From contig NZ_VLPL01000003.1 of the NCBI RefSeq assembly GCF_007558725.1, forward strand, positions 434,001 through 498,000: a stretch of DNA of 64,000 nt, in the 5' to 3' direction. Each line of letters opens with the position of its first letter. Positions within the stretch are counted from its first letter, which is position 1. Below, one piece after another: positions 62,155 through 64,000 of this stretch. The translations under genes and the position numbers were made by a program. The notes under the pieces are model-generated. The model was not told where the DNA came from. It saw nothing but the letters and a program-made list of their open reading frames with translations, and made no database searches. The DNA comes from Fluviicola chungangensis. GTDB taxonomy: Bacteria; Bacteroidota; Bacteroidia; Flavobacteriales_D; Crocinitomicaceae.

Positions 62155-63312
62155 ATGAAGGATATATCTATTTATTTCAGTTCCATTGAAACCGTTGGGA
62201 ATCCCATTTCCGAATCGTTAGGAGAATTTATTTTCCGTCATGATGCATCCGGTTTTCCTGAAATAGATGGTGCAGGACTCGCATTAATTTATGTCCCTGA
62301 GTTCAGAAATGGCGAACCCTCCCTGCATGGACAAACGGATGATCGTTTCAGAAATCATTTGAATTCTTTTTTCCCGGCAGGAAGCTGGAATTTTAAAATC
62401 TACGACTTAGGAAACCTCATGCCCGGAGAGCGGGTAGAGGATACATACTTCGCATTGAGACAGGTGGTGGCCGAGTTGGTAAAAAAATCAGTGATCCCAA
62501 TCGTTATCGGAGGATCTCAGGACCTAACATATGCTATGTACCAGGGATATGAGGAACTGGAGCAATTAATCAATGTCCTGAACATTGATTCCAAACTGGA
62601 TCTGGGAGATCCGGAACTTCCGATTGGCAAAGATGCGTATGTAAGCAAATTACTGATGCACAGACCTTGTTACCTGTTTAATCTCTCTGTAATCGGTTAT
62701 CAGACTCCATTGGTAAAAGCATCGGAAATTGACCTGTTTGAAAAATTGTTTTTTGATGCGGTCCGCTTGGGAGAATTTAAGGCGGATTTCAGAATTGCAG
62801 AACCTTTTCTTCGAAATACCGATCTCTTGAGTATTGATCTCCAGGCTATAAAAGCATCCGATTTTAAAGGAAAATATTTTTCTCAACCGAATGGACTGGA
62901 TAACCAGGATATTTGCCAAATTGCCAGGTATGCAGGGATATCAGATAAATTGACTTCAGTCGGATTGTTTAATTTGTTGCCGGGAGATATTGCAGAAAGT
63001 GCTCATGCTGAAATTGCTCAGATCATCTGGTATTTTATAGACGGTTATTCGCAGCGTGTCGGTGACTTCCCGATCGGCTCAAAAAAGGATTACACTAAGT
63101 TTACTGTTTTCCTGGATGAAATAAATCACGACATTATTTTTTACCGCAGCAATCGTTCGGAACGCTGGTGGATGGAAGTTCCCTATCCTCCGAAAGAAGG
63201 AATTAAATACGAGAGACATCACATGGTTCCGTGTGATAAATCACAGTATAACAACGCGTTGAACGGTGATATACCAAATCTGTGGTGGAAAACGTATCAA
63301 AAGCTGGGGTAA
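62155..63312 (+). CDS. Arginase-fold protein lacking metal ligands
   Basis: A 385-residue protein of the arginase/formimidoylglutamase (ureohydrolase) superfamily by layout: IVIGGSQDLTYAM stands where GGGHD or GGDHS is expected (Q122, D123), LNIDSKLDLGD where DAHxD is expected (K147 for His; D145 and D149 kept), and LLSIDLQAIKASD where SxDxDxxDP is expected (D228 kept, Q230 for Asp). With two His and one Asp replaced, the dinuclear manganese site is probably lost and classic hydrolase activity is unlikely. It lies next to the PorP/SprF gene; a structural or regulatory role is possible. Confidence 0.8.
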   Translation: MKDISIYFSSIETVGNPISESLGEFIFRHDASGFPEIDGAGLALIYVPEFRNGEPSLHGQTDDRFRNHLNSFFPAGSWNFKIYDLGNLMPGERVEDTYFALRQVVAELVKKSVIPIVIGGSQDLTYAMYQGYEELEQLINVLNIDSKLDLGDPELPIGKDAYVSKLLMHRPCYLFNLSVIGYQTPLVKASEIDLFEKLFFDAVRLGEFKADFRIAEPFLRNTDLLSIDLQAIKASDFKGKYFSQPNGLDNQDICQIARYAGISDKLTSVGLFNLLPGDIAESAHAEIAQIIWYFIDGYSQRVGDFPIGSKKDYTKFTVFLDEINHDIIFYRSNRSERWWMEVPYPPKEGIKYERHHMVPCDKSQYNNALNGDIPNLWWKTYQKLG

Positions 63313-63430
63313 CCTTTTACCTGTTGTTCCGTACTAAGAGTTTGTGTTAAATATTTATCTCTTCAACATTTCATTGTGGAAAAGATGAATTGATTGCACT
63401 AAAAAATTTTGTTTGTTCTAAAAAATACTT

Positions 63431-63455
63431 ATTTTAGTCGCCAATTGGCTAAAAT
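63431..63455 (+). promoter_or_regulatory. Inverted repeat in the porP/sprF leader
   Basis: ATTTTAG and CTAAAAT enclose GCCAATTGGC (63440-63449, a perfect palindrome). It lies 46 bases before the ATG at 63501 and overlaps TATTTTAG, a near -7 match, so it could be an operator or a leader hairpin. Confidence 0.45.
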
Positions 63456-63500
63456 TTGTTAAAGTCAAGCATGTTAAAACCATAATTAGGACCCTTTAAT

Positions 63501-64000
63501 ATGAATAAAACGTTACGTATTTTATCAGCGTTTGTGTTGTGTTCTTTCGGAGCTTCTGCTCAACAAGATATCGCATTGACACATTTTATTTACAATAAGT
63601 TCGCCATCAACCCGGGCGCTACTGGTATTGAAGAAGGGTTGTGTGGAAATTTAATTTATCGTAATCAGTGGGATAAAGTAAACGGAGCACCGAATTCTGT
63701 CGTTTTTAACGCTGAAGCAAACATGGAAAGCTTTGGTAAATGGACGGGCGGATTTGGTTTGAACTTTACACACGATGCGATCGGTTTTAACAGACAGAAT
63801 AATGTGATGTTGAATTATTCGCACCACATTCAATTGGGGAATGGCCGTTTAGGTATCGGATTGGGTGTCGGAATGGTGAATTTCGGTATGAATCCTACTT
63901 GGGTTGGGCCGCAGACACAAATTGACCCTACTTTTCCCGGAGCCAGTTCTGCTATCACATTCGATTTGAATTTCGGGTTGTATTACCGTGCGCAGAATTG
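63501..64000 (+). CDS. PorP/SprF-family T9SS outer-membrane protein, partial
   Basis: The frame is open to the end of the window (166 codons seen), so the gene continues beyond it. A signal peptide MNKTLRILSAFVLCSFGASAQ is followed by QDIALTHFIYNKFAINPGATG, the standard PorP/SprF beginning (short helix, then NPAxxG-like motif), and then barrel strands such as WTGGFGLNFTHDAIG and GLGVGMVNFGM. PorP/SprF proteins sit in the outer membrane and link T9SS or gliding machinery to surface adhesins. In several Bacteroidota a porP/sprF gene heads the porKLMN/gldKLMN operon, so that operon may follow (inference). Confidence 0.9.
   Translation, partial: MNKTLRILSAFVLCSFGASAQQDIALTHFIYNKFAINPGATGIEEGLCGNLIYRNQWDKVNGAPNSVVFNAEANMESFGKWTGGFGLNFTHDAIGFNRQNNVMLNYSHHIQLGNGRLGIGLGVGMVNFGMNPTWVGPQTQIDPTFPGASSAITFDLNFGLYYRAQN

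Overview
The window reads as chromosomal core DNA of a gliding-type Bacteroidota, most likely order Flavobacteriales and close to Crocinitomicaceae such as Fluviicola (inference from gene content and order). Support: the -7 promoter element TAnnTTTG precedes many genes; GldB, GldC, a PorP/SprF protein and a type IX secretion (T9SS) sorting domain are present; an S46 dipeptidyl-peptidase is present; and the blocks miaB / sigma-54 regulator / lptE / secG / groES / groEL and murC-ftsQ-ftsA-ftsZ are of a kind seen in this group. I found no tRNA, rRNA, CRISPR array, insertion sequence or prophage.

Layout. 1-8.1 kb: the end of the division cluster (murC end, ftsQ, ftsA, ftsZ). ftsQ and ftsA are separated by 3.6 kb holding decayed sequence and an opposite-strand histidine kinase/response regulator pair. 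8.1-15 kb: YqeY-like protein, a phosphatase-superfamily lipoprotein, a TetR/methyltransferase divergon with a clear operator, ahcY, a GT22-like membrane glycosyltransferase and small secreted proteins. 15-21.5 kb: an ABC half-transporter coupled to a substrate-binding-like protein without signal peptide, upp with a membrane protein and a HAD phosphatase, a DEAD-box helicase, and a J-domain/KTSC protein. 21.5-32.8 kb: TonB-like protein, a DUF6265/YCII-type fusion, a DUF885 lipoprotein, AraC and SDR genes, RDD protein, osmC-rlmB, lipA, lpd and hemH.

32.8-40 kb: a two-domain DUF3494 (ice-binding-like) T9SS cargo protein, small lipoproteins, a ZIP transporter coupled to a methyltransferase, a SiaB/SiaC pair and coaE. 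40-52.3 kb: S46 peptidase, gldC/gldB, a beta-barrel protein, a tightly overlapped nadE / M48 protease / beta-barrel operon, a ferredoxin and two paralogous secreted proteins of unknown function. 52.3-64 kb: groEL, groES, secG, a TPR-like protein, lptE, the sigma-54 regulator and miaB (one strand), then topA, an arginase-fold protein lacking metal ligands, and the start of a PorP/SprF gene that runs off the end and may head a T9SS/gliding operon.

Surface and secretion genes (gldB, gldC, PorP/SprF, T9SS cargo, beta-barrels, lptE, secG) are spread among housekeeping genes. Intergenic DNA is rich in terminator hairpins and in recurring arrays of short inverted words (GTTCAAA...TTTGAAC; AATTGAAA...TTTCAATT) that look like dispersed repeat families. 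No obvious large new system is present. The most interesting candidates are the SiaBC switch without known output genes, the nadE-M48-barrel operon, the exporter paired with a cytosolic binding protein, and the intergenic repeat families.
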